NCBI RefSeq assembly: GCF_033962415.1
Contig: NZ_JAVIKH010000011.1
Location: forward strand, 26,645-90,644
Direction of reading: 5' to 3'
DNA: 64,000 nucleotides
Source: Candidatus Cetobacterium colombiensis
GTDB taxonomy: Bacteria > Fusobacteriota > Fusobacteriia > Fusobacteriales > Fusobacteriaceae
Part shown: in pieces, positions 35,328-44,531 of the stretch
Layout of the letters: each line of letters begins with the position of its first letter
How positions within the stretch are numbered: the stretch's first letter is position 1
The notes under the pieces: model-generated
Database searches by the model: none
What the model saw: the letters and a program-made list of their open reading frames with translations, nothing else
Told to the model about the DNA's origin: nothing
Translations under genes and position numbers: made by a program

Positions 35328-36092
35328 TTAGTTTATCTCTAAAATTTCACAACAAACTTTTTTTATCTCTTTTTGAGTTATTTTATTTTCACCATATTTT
35401 TTTCCCATTTCCCCCAAGATCCATAATGGTACTTGTCTTTCAAGTTTACTGTCTCCTCCATGGTTACCTTTTTCATCCATCCCATGATCTGAAGTTACTA
35501 TAATTTCATATCCTTGCTCTTGCCACAATGGAATGTAGTGAGATAAATAGTTACTCATATCATATACCTTATTTTCATATCTTTTAGAAAGCCCTCCACT
35601 TCTATGACCAGCATCATCTATATTCATAGTATGAAGTAGTAAAAAATCTGGTTTTTTATCTTTTATAATTTTATTACTTAAAGAAAATAGATGTGAATCA
35701 GGATAGTTATCTTCCCAATAAAATCTTCCATAGTTTATATTGCCCTCTAAGTTTTCAATTTCAATATCCTCTTCCATATTAAAAGGTCCATTATATAACT
35801 CATGAATCCAGTGATATGCCACTGCTGCTGTTGTTAATCCTGATTTTCTTGCCAAAGAAAAAACACTTTCCTCTTTTGACATTCTATTTATTCTGTTGTT
35901 TAATATTCCACTTTCAATAGGTGTTTTTCCTGTTAATATAGTTTCATAGAGTGGTCTTGAAAGACTAGGTAATTCACTTTCTAAAGTAAACTTTGTTGCT
36001 TCTCCTTTTTCTTTTAAAGCTTTTAAGTATCCCATTTTATTACTCACATGATTTCCCATTCCATCAATTAAAATCAATATTAACTTTCTCAT
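35328..36092 (-). CDS. Alkaline-phosphatase-superfamily hydrolase (phosphodiesterase/phosphonoacetate-hydrolase-like)
   Basis: 254 residues, no signal peptide, so cytosolic. Metal ligands of the superfamily are visible: Asp in ILILIDGMG, the nucleophile region PSLSRPLYETILTG (Ser in place of the usual Thr), HTMNIDDAGH, and TSDHGMDEKGNHGG. It is the size of a compact nucleotide pyrophosphatase/phosphodiesterase. Placed between the binding-protein and permease genes, it likely acts on the imported compound, which suggests a phosphate ester, phosphodiester or phosphonate as transported substrate. Exact reaction unknown. Confidence 0.75.
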   Translation of the reverse strand: MRKLILILIDGMGNHVSNKMGYLKALKEKGEATKFTLESELPSLSRPLYETILTGKTPIESGILNNRINRMSKEESVFSLARKSGLTTAAVAYHWIHELYNGPFNMEEDIEIENLEGNINYGRFYWEDNYPDSHLFSLSNKIIKDKKPDFLLLHTMNIDDAGHRSGGLSKRYENKVYDMSNYLSHYIPLWQEQGYEIIVTSDHGMDEKGNHGGDSKLERQVPLWILGEMGKKYGENKITQKEIKKVCCEILEIN

Positions 36093-36102
36093 TAAAATCC
36101 TC

Positions 36103-37143
36103 CTATTTTTTATTTACTAAAACCTCTTCTTGCCAAACTCTTCCTAAATTTTTAGAAGTTTTATCCCAAGCTTCATGATTTTCAATAGCTCTTGCATTTT
36201 TATACTGCTCATCTGGAATCATTTTTTCCTTTATCTCTTTTGGTAAATCCACTTTTCTAATTGGCCTTGCATTTCCTTTAGCTAAGTTTATTTGTCCTTC
36301 ATCACTAAATATATACTCTCTTGTTAATTTTGCTGCATTTGGATTCTTTGCCCATTTATTTATTATTGTTGTATATCCGCTTATAAGAGATCCATCTGAT
36401 GGAATTAAAACTTCAAATCTATCTTTATCTATTGCATCTCTATAACTTAAACCATTAAAGTCCCAAATTAGTCCAACTTCAACTTCGCCCTTTTCTAAAT
36501 TTTGAATATTTGGAGAAACTGCAGAAAGTCTTCCTTCTTTAGCTAAATTAGCAAAATATTTTATAGCTGGTTCAATATTTTTTTCATCTCCACCTAAAGC
36601 ATAAGCTGCTGCTAAAACTGCACTTGATGCTTGAGCTGCTGTTCCAACATCTCCTGGACTCACCTTAAACTTACTATTTTTTAAATCCTCCCAAGATCTT
36701 GGAATATCTTTTTCTGGAATTTTATCTTTATCCACAATAAAGGCAATTGTTCCAGTGTATGCTAACATCCAATGACCGTCCTTATCTTTAGCCCACTCAG
36801 GTACTTCTTCCCAATAACTTGTTTTAAATGGTTGAGTAACTCCTTGCTTTACAGCTATATTTGCAAATCCTGCTCCTATATCTCCTATATCTGCAGTGGC
36901 ATTTTTTCCCTCATTTTTAAATTTTGCAATCTCTTGAGCACTACTCATATCTGTGTCGCTATGTTTTAAATTATACTTTTCATTTAATTGAACCCAAGTG
37001 TCTTTCCAGTTAGCCCAATTATCGGGCATTCCAACAGATATTACTTCTCCTTCTTTTTGTGCCTTTTCTTTTATTTCTTGTAAAGTTTCTCCATAAGTTA
37101 AAATACTTGATAATAGTGTTGTTGCTAAAACAATTTTCTTCAT
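36103..37143 (-). CDS. ABC importer substrate-binding protein (SBP type 1/6, PotD/Fbp-like)
   Basis: 346 residues from the ATG at 37141-37143 after GGGAGGA; an ATG-like frame five codons upstream precedes the RBS. Signal peptide 1-18 (MKKIVLATTLLSSILTYG). The mature protein has the two-lobe binding fold: VGMPDNWANWKDTWVQLNEKY, then ADIGDIGAGFANIAVKQG and VSPGDVGTAAQASSAVLAAAYALGG. Serine/Thr/Gly-rich loops could hold an oxyanion such as phosphate. First gene of the operon. Ligand not determined. Confidence 0.85.
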   Translation of the reverse strand: MKKIVLATTLLSSILTYGETLQEIKEKAQKEGEVISVGMPDNWANWKDTWVQLNEKYNLKHSDTDMSSAQEIAKFKNEGKNATADIGDIGAGFANIAVKQGVTQPFKTSYWEEVPEWAKDKDGHWMLAYTGTIAFIVDKDKIPEKDIPRSWEDLKNSKFKVSPGDVGTAAQASSAVLAAAYALGGDEKNIEPAIKYFANLAKEGRLSAVSPNIQNLEKGEVEVGLIWDFNGLSYRDAIDKDRFEVLIPSDGSLISGYTTIINKWAKNPNAAKLTREYIFSDEGQINLAKGNARPIRKVDLPKEIKEKMIPDEQYKNARAIENHEAWDKTSKNLGRVWQEEVLVNKK

Positions 37144-37371
37144 TATTTTTCCTCCCAAAACTTTATTTTTTATTTCTACATTTAGTTTAACACCTTCATG
37201 TTAAAGTAAAATATAAGAGTGGTAAAATAATAGTAAATTAAAAGTTAAATAAGGGTAAATTTTATAAAAATATATAGAATAAAATATATTCCGAAGGAAT
37301 AATCTGGGTTTATAAGTAAAAATAATAGTATAACTTTTTCATTTTTTTAAAACTAAATATGGAGGCCGGTT

Positions 37372-38847
37372 ATGAAAAAAATAATAGAATTATTGAAGCT
37401 AAGTCCTGTAATTATATTAGCTATGTTAATGTTTTTAGGATATGATGCTTTAATCGCAGCACCTTTAGCTACAGTTTATGCAGCAATAATTGCCCGTACT
37501 GTTGAAAAAAAGAAAATAAACAATATAATTGAAGCTGTTATAAATAATGCTAAAGAGATGCAAGTTGCATTTTTTATTTTAATGGTTGCTTATGCTATGG
37601 CAGAGGTATTTATGTCAACGGGAGTTGGAGCCTCTATTATAAATTTAGCTTTAAATGTAGGTCTTACTGGAAGAACTGTAGCAGTTGTAGGAATAATCAT
37701 AACCTCAATTTTATCTATAGCAACAGGAACTAGCTGGGGAACCTTTGCTGCTTGTGCCCCAATATTTTTATGGCTTAATCATATTGTAGGTGGAAATATC
37801 GCTTTGACAATTGGAGCAATAGCAGGAGGATCATGTTTTGGTGATAACATTGGTCTTATATCAGATACAACAATTGTAAGTTCTGGAATTCAAAAAGTTG
37901 AAGTTATAAAAAGAATAAGACATCAAGGGTATTGGTCAGGATTAGTTTTAATTTTAGGAATAATATGTTTTTATCTAGCTGGGATTATAATGGACTTGCC
38001 AATAACAACAGGGGATGCAGCGACAGCTATTGGTAAAATTCCACAAGAAGTATGGACAGTATTGGCTGAAAAAAGAGAATCGGCAGTGACATTGTTAAAT
38101 CAAGTTAAAACTGGTGTACCTGTTTATATGATAGTTCCTTTGATTCTTGTTTTAATAGCTGCTTTTAGAGGTTTAACAACACTTTTATGTCTATTTATAG
38201 GTATTTTTGCAGCTTATATATTGGGAATGATTGCAGGTACAGTTGAAAATACAGCATCATTTTTAAATCTATTATATACTGGGTTTCAAGGTGCTGGTTC
38301 TTGGGTTATTGTAATGATGATGTGGATTGCAGCCTTTGGTGGTATTATGAAATTGATGGACGCTTTTAGACCTTTATCAAATATAGTTATTTCAATTTCA
38401 AAAAATGTTAGACAACTTATGTTTTATAATGGAGTTTTATCAATTTTAGGAAATGCTGCACTTGCAGATGAGATGGCACAAATAGTTACTATGGGACCTA
38501 TTATAAAGGAAATTGTTGAAAATAATGTTGATGGTTCACCACAAGATATTGAAACATTGAGATTAAGAAATGCAACACTTAGTGATGCTTTAGGAGTTTT
38601 TGGATCTCAACTAATTCCATGGCATGTATACATAGGATTTTATCTAGGAATAATTCAAGCTGTTTATCCAATATATAAATTTACTGCAATGGATATAATT
38701 AAATATAATTTCTTAGCTTTAATAGCTGTATCAACAATTTTAATAGCAACTTTAACTGGATTAGATCGATTTATTCCAAGATTCGGATTACCTAGAGAAC
38801 CAGAAGTAAAGTTAAAAAAATATACCACAAAAAATAATATTGAATAA
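37372..38847 (+). CDS. NhaC-family Na+/H+ (or substrate/Na+) antiporter
   Basis: 491 residues, about 11-12 helices. The NhaC signature is clear: TGTSWGTFAACAPI then AGGSCFGDNIGLISDTTIVSS (the GD..SDTT motif), repeated in weaker form as GNAALADEMAQIV. NhaC proteins exchange sodium for protons at the inner membrane; some relatives exchange malate/lactate or arginine/ornithine, so substrate is open. ATG after GGAGG. It stands alone, and ends at a terminator shared with the third sigma gene. The 228-base region upstream shows no clear regulatory element. Confidence 0.87.
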   Translation: MKKIIELLKLSPVIILAMLMFLGYDALIAAPLATVYAAIIARTVEKKKINNIIEAVINNAKEMQVAFFILMVAYAMAEVFMSTGVGASIINLALNVGLTGRTVAVVGIIITSILSIATGTSWGTFAACAPIFLWLNHIVGGNIALTIGAIAGGSCFGDNIGLISDTTIVSSGIQKVEVIKRIRHQGYWSGLVLILGIICFYLAGIIMDLPITTGDAATAIGKIPQEVWTVLAEKRESAVTLLNQVKTGVPVYMIVPLILVLIAAFRGLTTLLCLFIGIFAAYILGMIAGTVENTASFLNLLYTGFQGAGSWVIVMMMWIAAFGGIMKLMDAFRPLSNIVISISKNVRQLMFYNGVLSILGNAALADEMAQIVTMGPIIKEIVENNVDGSPQDIETLRLRNATLSDALGVFGSQLIPWHVYIGFYLGIIQAVYPIYKFTAMDIIKYNFLALIAVSTILIATLTGLDRFIPRFGLPREPEVKLKKYTTKNNIE

Positions 38848-38848
38848 C

Positions 38849-38891
38849 AAAAAACCACGGAATAAAGTTAAACTTTATCTCGTGGTTTTCT
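38849..38891. terminator. Bidirectional terminator
   Basis: AAAAACCACG / CGTGGTTTT outer stem with an inner ATAAAG / CTTTAT stem. Confidence 0.85.
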
Positions 38892-39479
38892 TTATTTTGT
38901 GTATTCTGTTAAGTAATCTAAAATCTTTTTTCTTACCCTTTGAATTGTATTGTCAATTTTTTTAGGTTCTTCTTCTAATATTTTAGCAATTTCTGTATAT
39001 TTATACTGCTTACAAATATACGTAAAAACTTTTTTCTCCAAAGGAGTTAAATTTTTATCTAAAAAACCTTTAAGAAGTTGCAGTAACTCTTTTCCTAAAA
39101 CTAAATCTTCTGGAGAATAGTAACTTACTGAGGGTTTTGAATATTGAATTAAATCATCTAAATTAGTATCTTTATCACCTATTAAAGATGTATTTAATTT
39201 TTCATTCTTATTTGAATTAGAAGATTTAACTGCTGTTATTATTTGTCTTTTTATGCATAAATTCGCAAAAGTACTAAAACAAACATCTTTTGTTTCATCA
39301 AAAGACTTTATAGCTTTCATAAGGCCTATGTATCCCTCTTGAAGTAAATCATCTACGTCTCCACCTTTAATGTATAAAGTTCTACTGTTTTTTAAAATAA
39401 CATTTTTGTACTTTAAAAATACTTTTTCAATTGCTTCACTATCACCATTTTTTGCTAATATTACATCTTTTTCATCCAT
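38892..39479 (-). CDS. SigH-like RNA polymerase sigma factor, paralogue 3
   Basis: 195 residues. Region 2 DLLQEGYIGLMKAIKSFDETKDVCFSTFANLCIKRQIITAVK and region 4 KVFTYICKQYKYTEIAKIL...KKIDNTIQRVRKKI are very close to paralogue 2. ATG after GGGGGCAAAC. Its upstream region has only a weak relative (GTGGATTGTT near 39576-39585) of the motif found before the other two, so its control may differ. Confidence 0.87.
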   Translation of the reverse strand: MDEKDVILAKNGDSEAIEKVFLKYKNVILKNSRTLYIKGGDVDDLLQEGYIGLMKAIKSFDETKDVCFSTFANLCIKRQIITAVKSSNSNKNEKLNTSLIGDKDTNLDDLIQYSKPSVSYYSPEDLVLGKELLQLLKGFLDKNLTPLEKKVFTYICKQYKYTEIAKILEEEPKKIDNTIQRVRKKILDYLTEYTK

Positions 39480-39621
39480 AGTTTGCCCCCTTGACTATAT
39501 TAATGATACAATTGTACTTAAAATATTTTCCATCTACAATACTAAGTATAATAGCATAAAATAATTCTTCTTGAAACAATCCACTTTTTCTTTCTAATTC
39601 GTACACTTTGAAACATATACT

Positions 39622-40425
39622 TTAGCAAATTGGTATTCTTAAAAGGAATAAAAAATCTTTTTGATTTTTAAATAAAATCAAATTTGCAAAAGTTATATAA
39701 AACTCTTCTTTTGGAGTATAGCCATTATTTTTTATCCAATTTAAAAGTTCTTCAACACTATCTTGTTCTTCGAAAACTCCTTTTCCATAAACACAAGCGT
39801 ATTTTCCTTTTGGAATTATAATTTTTGTATTAGCTTTCTGCTCTTTCATACTAGCTAAAAAACAATCCTTCATAAATCTATTTTTTTGCCAACTTTTAAA
39901 AGATAGTTTAAATCCTTTTAAATTTGGATGTAAATTTTTTTTTGATTCAAATTTATCAATTTTTTTAAAAACTTTACTTAATTCACTTAAATTACCAATT
40001 GATTCTTCATAAATAATTCCCTTTATATCTTCTATTTCATCAATAAATGGAATTTTTAAATTTTTTTCAAATTCAAGATTTTCTTTAAAATTATTATAAC
40101 TTTCCATTATGTCTTTCTCTGTATTTTTTAATTTTTCTATCTCTAACTTTGTTTCTAATAAAACTTTTTCAAATAGTTCTGAAGTATGCTCATAATCCAT
40201 ATTTTCAAAATGGCTTTTTATATTCTCAATAGAAAAACCCAAATGTCTCATATGACTTATAATTTTCAAAGTTATTATTTGTACATTTGTATAGTAACGA
40301 TAGTTTGTATCATCGTTTTTAAAAGCTGGAGAAAGCAATCCTACTTTATCATAATATCTAAGAGTAGATATTGGTATATTTGTAGTTTTAGATACTTCTC
40401 CTATTGTGAAAAATTCATTAAACAT
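39622..40425 (-). CDS. MerR-family regulator of the efflux operon (BmrR-like)
   Basis: 267 residues from the ATG at 40423-40425 after AGGAG. N-terminal winged helix FFTIGEVSKTTNIPISTLRYYDKVGLLSPAFK (about 4-35), a coiled-coil dimer helix (about 80-120), and a C-terminal effector domain (about 125-267) of the GyrI/BmrR kind. It is the last gene of the TolC-adaptor-RND operon, one base after the pump gene. The operon's promoter has the 19-bp spacer and central dyad of MerR targets, so autoregulated, drug-induced expression is expected. Confidence 0.87.
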   Translation of the reverse strand: MFNEFFTIGEVSKTTNIPISTLRYYDKVGLLSPAFKNDDTNYRYYTNVQIITLKIISHMRHLGFSIENIKSHFENMDYEHTSELFEKVLLETKLEIEKLKNTEKDIMESYNNFKENLEFEKNLKIPFIDEIEDIKGIIYEESIGNLSELSKVFKKIDKFESKKNLHPNLKGFKLSFKSWQKNRFMKDCFLASMKEQKANTKIIIPKGKYACVYGKGVFEEQDSVEELLNWIKNNGYTPKEEFYITFANLILFKNQKDFLFLLRIPIC

Positions 40426-40426
40426 A

Positions 40427-43400
40427 TTATCTCCTAACAATTTTCTTGATAACTCTTTTAATATCATCAACTAAATAGTAAAAAATAGGAATTATAACTA
40501 AAGTAAATAAAGTTGCAGTTGATAATCCAAATATAACTACAAAAGACATTCCAGCATACATCTCAGATCCATCTCCGTTACTTATAGCTAAAGGTATCAT
40601 TCCTAAAACTGTTGTTAAAGTTGTCATAAGTATAGGTCTTAATCTTGTTTTTCCCGATATAAATATAGCACGATTAATGTTATCTCCCGCTTCTCTTCTA
40701 ATATTAATAAAGTCTATTAAAACTATCGCATTATTAACAACAATTCCAGCTAGCATTACAAATCCCACTGCTACCATGGCATCTAAGTTAACTCTAAATA
40801 TAGCTAAACTATATAGAGCTCCCATAGTTGAAAGAGGTATTGAAAGCAGTATAATAAATGGTAAAATAAACGATTCAAATTGCCAAACTAAAATAAAGTA
40901 AATTAGAAATATTGCCACTAAAAAAATTATCATTAGCTGTTTTCCCATTTCAGCCATATCTGAACTGTCTCCACCAAATCCAAAACTTATACTTTCTGGT
41001 ACTCCTAAACTATTAAACGATTCTATTAATGCAGTTTTAGCACTTTGTAAGTCAAATCCATTTTCTAAATTTGCATAAAGAACTATTTTTCTTCTTTTAT
41101 CTTTCTTCTCTATTTTTGAAGGTCCCTCTTGTAACACAAGGTTAGCTATATCTGAAATTCTAACACTTTTTCCATTATCTAAAGTAATTCTAGAGTCCAT
41201 TAACAAGCTTGTAGAAGTTCTATATTTTTTTTGAAGTTGAACAGTTACATCAATTTCTTGATTATCACTATTTATAGTAATTGGTTGTCCTCCCAAAATT
41301 TGAGTTTTAATCATTAGTGCTAAACTCTCAATATCAACTCCATAAAATTTAGCTTTTTCTCTGTCCACTACAATTTTACCCTCTGGTTTTCCTCCTTCGA
41401 AAGATGAAGAAATATCTGTTATTCCTTTTATTGAATACATTTTTTCTTTAAGTCTTTCTGATATTTCTTTTAATTGTGATTCATTATCCGAATATAATTC
41501 AAACTCAAGATCATATATTCCATCAGAACCAAATACATAAGAGGGTACAACTGTTAAAACTACATCTGGAATCCCTTTAAAAACTCCTCTTAAGTTCTTC
41601 ATTATATCTTGCAGACTCTCTTTTCTTGAAGTTTTTAATCCTGCGTTTATATTTAAAATTGCATTATTTGTATCTCCAGATATTGTATAAGAGTTTGCCA
41701 CTGGTATATCTTTTATTTTCTCTTCTAAAATAGCTCCCACTCTATCACTCATATTTATATCTGCACTAGAAGGAAGTTTAGCAACAACGGCAAATCTACC
41801 TTCATCAGTTGTAGGAATAAATCCCCCTCCTAATGTTGATGCAGCAAAAATAGAACCTATAAAAAGAAGAATTGTTATTATTAAAGCTATTCCTCTATTT
41901 TTTATAGCCCATCTTAAAATTGAAAGATATACTTTTTTTAATTTTTTTATTACTTTTCCTTCTGCTGCTAAGTCTTTTTTTTCATTTAATATTTTACTTG
42001 AAAGCATAGGAACAAAAAGTAAGGCTACAATTAATGATGCAAATAACGAATACGAAATAGAGTATGATAAATCTTTAAACTGCTCTTTAACCATTCCCTC
42101 TTGAAAAACTATTGGCAAAAATACTGAAACTGTTGTTAAAGTAGATGCTAAAACTGGAAGTCCCATTTCAGCTGCACCATCTTTAGCTGCTTGAATTCTG
42201 TTTTTTCCATATTCAGTCATATGTCTATATATATTATCTAGAACAACAACGGAATTGTCAACAAGCATACCTATTCCAAGTGATAATCCCATTAAAGAAA
42301 TTAGATTTAAAGTTAATCCTTGAGCATTTAAAAGGAAAAATGTAAAGATAACTGATATAGGAATAGCTGTTGCTATAATTATTGTAGCTGATATACTTCT
42401 TAAAAAAAGATATAATATTCCTGATGCTAAGAAAAGACCAACTACTCCAGTTTCTTTAACGTTACTTATTGAGTTATTAATTGGTACTGTAGAATCAAAA
42501 TCATAACTTATATTAGAATTTAAAGGTAATGAATTTTTAATTGTTTTTAAAACTTTATCTACAGACTCTACAATTTCAACAGCGTTTCCTTCATCTGTTT
42601 TAGCTACAATGATAACTAATCCTTCCTCACCATTTTTTCTAAATAAACTTGAAGAATCTTTTGTATCAATTTTTACTTCTGCTACATCTTTTAATCTTAA
42701 TAAATGTCCATTATTATTTTTTAAAATAATATTCTCTATTTCTTTTGGAGTTTTTAATTCCCCTTGAACTTTAATATAAAACTCTTTTTCTCCCTCTTTT
42801 ACTTGTCCTCCAGGAATAGTTGTACTAGCTTTAGATATTAAATTTGAAACTTCTAAAATTCCTAAATTATAATTTTCAAGTTTTTCAGGATCAACCTCTA
42901 CTAAAACCTCTTGCTCTCTACCACCGTGTATTATAATTTGAGAAACTCCCTGTATTCTTTGTAACAGTGGTTTTAGATTGTTTTCAGCATAACTTCTAAC
43001 TTCCATTGAATCTCCACCAGCTATAGTTAAAACTGCTGCTGGAGCAGAACCCATAGATTGCTCTCTAACTGTTGGTTCTTCTATATCATTTGGTAATTTA
43101 TTTTTTATTTGATTAATTTCATTTTGAATTAAAGTTATTTTTGTTTCAACATCTGTTCCATATTTAAATTTAACATTTATTTTAGATGTTTCTGAACTTG
43201 AAGTTGATGAATACTCTGTGATTCCATCTACATTTGGTAGAATATCTTCAACTTTTTTAGTAATCATTTTATCTACATCTTCTGGAGTTGCCCCTCTCCA
43301 TTCAATTGTTATTCTAACTGTGGGATTAGACGTATTTGGAAGTAATTCAACTGGCATTTTTAATAGACCCAATACTCCAAAAAATATCATTGAAACTACA

Positions 43401-43453
43401 ATCATAATTGTTGTTGCTGGCTTTTTTATGGAAAATTCTGAAAGTAATCTCAT
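40427..43453 (-). CDS. RND-family multidrug efflux pump (HAE1/AcrB-like)
   Basis: 1008 residues, full length. Twelve helices in two repeats with large periplasmic loops after the first and seventh. The opening KKPATTIMIVVSMIFFGVLGLLKMPVELLPNTSNPTV and the helix-4 sequence LSLGIGMLVDNSVVVLDNIYRHM (proton-relay Asp) are diagnostic, as is GIVVNNAIVLIDFINIRREAG in the second half. It exports drugs or other amphiphiles using the proton gradient, with the adaptor encoded two bases upstream and the TolC-type channel. Confidence 0.95.
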   Translation of the reverse strand: MRLLSEFSIKKPATTIMIVVSMIFFGVLGLLKMPVELLPNTSNPTVRITIEWRGATPEDVDKMITKKVEDILPNVDGITEYSSTSSSETSKINVKFKYGTDVETKITLIQNEINQIKNKLPNDIEEPTVREQSMGSAPAAVLTIAGGDSMEVRSYAENNLKPLLQRIQGVSQIIIHGGREQEVLVEVDPEKLENYNLGILEVSNLISKASTTIPGGQVKEGEKEFYIKVQGELKTPKEIENIILKNNNGHLLRLKDVAEVKIDTKDSSSLFRKNGEEGLVIIVAKTDEGNAVEIVESVDKVLKTIKNSLPLNSNISYDFDSTVPINNSISNVKETGVVGLFLASGILYLFLRSISATIIIATAIPISVIFTFFLLNAQGLTLNLISLMGLSLGIGMLVDNSVVVLDNIYRHMTEYGKNRIQAAKDGAAEMGLPVLASTLTTVSVFLPIVFQEGMVKEQFKDLSYSISYSLFASLIVALLFVPMLSSKILNEKKDLAAEGKVIKKLKKVYLSILRWAIKNRGIALIITILLFIGSIFAASTLGGGFIPTTDEGRFAVVAKLPSSADINMSDRVGAILEEKIKDIPVANSYTISGDTNNAILNINAGLKTSRKESLQDIMKNLRGVFKGIPDVVLTVVPSYVFGSDGIYDLEFELYSDNESQLKEISERLKEKMYSIKGITDISSSFEGGKPEGKIVVDREKAKFYGVDIESLALMIKTQILGGQPITINSDNQEIDVTVQLQKKYRTSTSLLMDSRITLDNGKSVRISDIANLVLQEGPSKIEKKDKRRKIVLYANLENGFDLQSAKTALIESFNSLGVPESISFGFGGDSSDMAEMGKQLMIIFLVAIFLIYFILVWQFESFILPFIILLSIPLSTMGALYSLAIFRVNLDAMVAVGFVMLAGIVVNNAIVLIDFINIRREAGDNINRAIFISGKTRLRPILMTTLTTVLGMIPLAISNGDGSEMYAGMSFVVIFGLSTATLFTLVIIPIFYYLVDDIKRVIKKIVRR

Positions 43454-43455
43454 AA

Positions 43456-44517
43456 TTAGATCTCCCTCACTTTGTCATTGTTATTTAAAAGATATTGTCC
43501 TTGAACAACAACTTTATCTCCATCTTTAAAATCATCAAAATATATCTCTTGTAAATTTCCTTGAGAAATACCTAAATTTACTTTATAAATAATAGCTTTA
43601 TTATCTCTAACTACAGCTACATAAGAATATAGATCTTTTATCATAACAGCCTCTTGTGGAACAAAGATTCCGTGAACATCTTTTTGCTCCATTTCTACTT
43701 TTCCATACATTCCTTTTAAAATTGATTTATCAGAATTTGGCATTTCAATTTTTACTTCATATTTTTTAGTGTCAGCATCTGCTGATAAATTTACTTCACT
43801 CACTTTTCCTAAAACTGTTTTATTTAAATCTGTAATATAAATCTTAGCTTCTTTTCCTACAGATATATTATTTACATCTTCTCCACTCACTGCTATTTTT
43901 ATTTCCATTTTATTATTATCTACTACAGTTAAAATTTTAGAATCTGATGGTACTTTCTCTTTTTCTTTAACTTTTAAATCTGTTACTATTCCATTTATCT
44001 CAGATTTTACAATTAACCTTTTATAGTTATCATTAGCTCTAATAAAATTAGCCTCTGCTATTTTTAGTTCTCCTAAACTTTGCTCTAAACTGTTTTTAGA
44101 TTGAAGATATAGTTCTTCTGAAATCAATTTTTTTTCAAATAGTTTTTTGTATTTTTCAAAGGAAACTTTTGATGTACTATAATTTGATTTTGCTTTGATT
44201 AAAGTTCCTTCTGATTCAAAATAACTTGCTTCAGTTGCTGCATCATTTAAAACTAAAATAATCATTCCTGAATTTATGTTATCTCCATTTTTATATTTAA
44301 TATCTTTTACATATCCCCCAGTAGGTGTAACGATACTTACTTCTTTTAAAGGGATTATATTTCCATTATAAGTTTTAGTACTTTTTATATTTTGAGTTTT
44401 TAACTCTTGAGACTTTATATCTTTAAGTATTTCAACCTTAGTTTCCTCCACTGCTTTTTTCTCTCCACAACCAATTAAAGCTGCAGTACATAAAAGTGTC
44501 ATTAATATTTTTTTCAT
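43456..44517 (-). CDS. RND efflux periplasmic adaptor lipoprotein
   Basis: 353 residues. Lipobox ALIGC (Cys17) replaces the membrane anchor. First lipoyl half VTPTGGYVKDIKYKNGDNINSGMIILVL, α-hairpin about 100-160, second half IVKSEINGIVTDLKVKEKEKV, then β-barrel and membrane-proximal domains. It lies 14 bases after the TolC-type gene in the same operon. Confidence 0.92.
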   Translation of the reverse strand: MKKILMTLLCTAALIGCGEKKAVEETKVEILKDIKSQELKTQNIKSTKTYNGNIIPLKEVSIVTPTGGYVKDIKYKNGDNINSGMIILVLNDAATEASYFESEGTLIKAKSNYSTSKVSFEKYKKLFEKKLISEELYLQSKNSLEQSLGELKIAEANFIRANDNYKRLIVKSEINGIVTDLKVKEKEKVPSDSKILTVVDNNKMEIKIAVSGEDVNNISVGKEAKIYITDLNKTVLGKVSEVNLSADADTKKYEVKIEMPNSDKSILKGMYGKVEMEQKDVHGIFVPQEAVMIKDLYSYVAVVRDNKAIIYKVNLGISQGNLQEIYFDDFKDGDKVVVQGQYLLNNNDKVREI

Positions 44518-44531
44518 TGAATCCTCCTGTT

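Noticed and set aside
37144..37371. Regulatory RNA between the importer operon and the NhaC gene
   Set aside because: Only a short ATTCC-GAA-GGAAT hairpin near 37290 is visible; no aptamer or terminator pattern.
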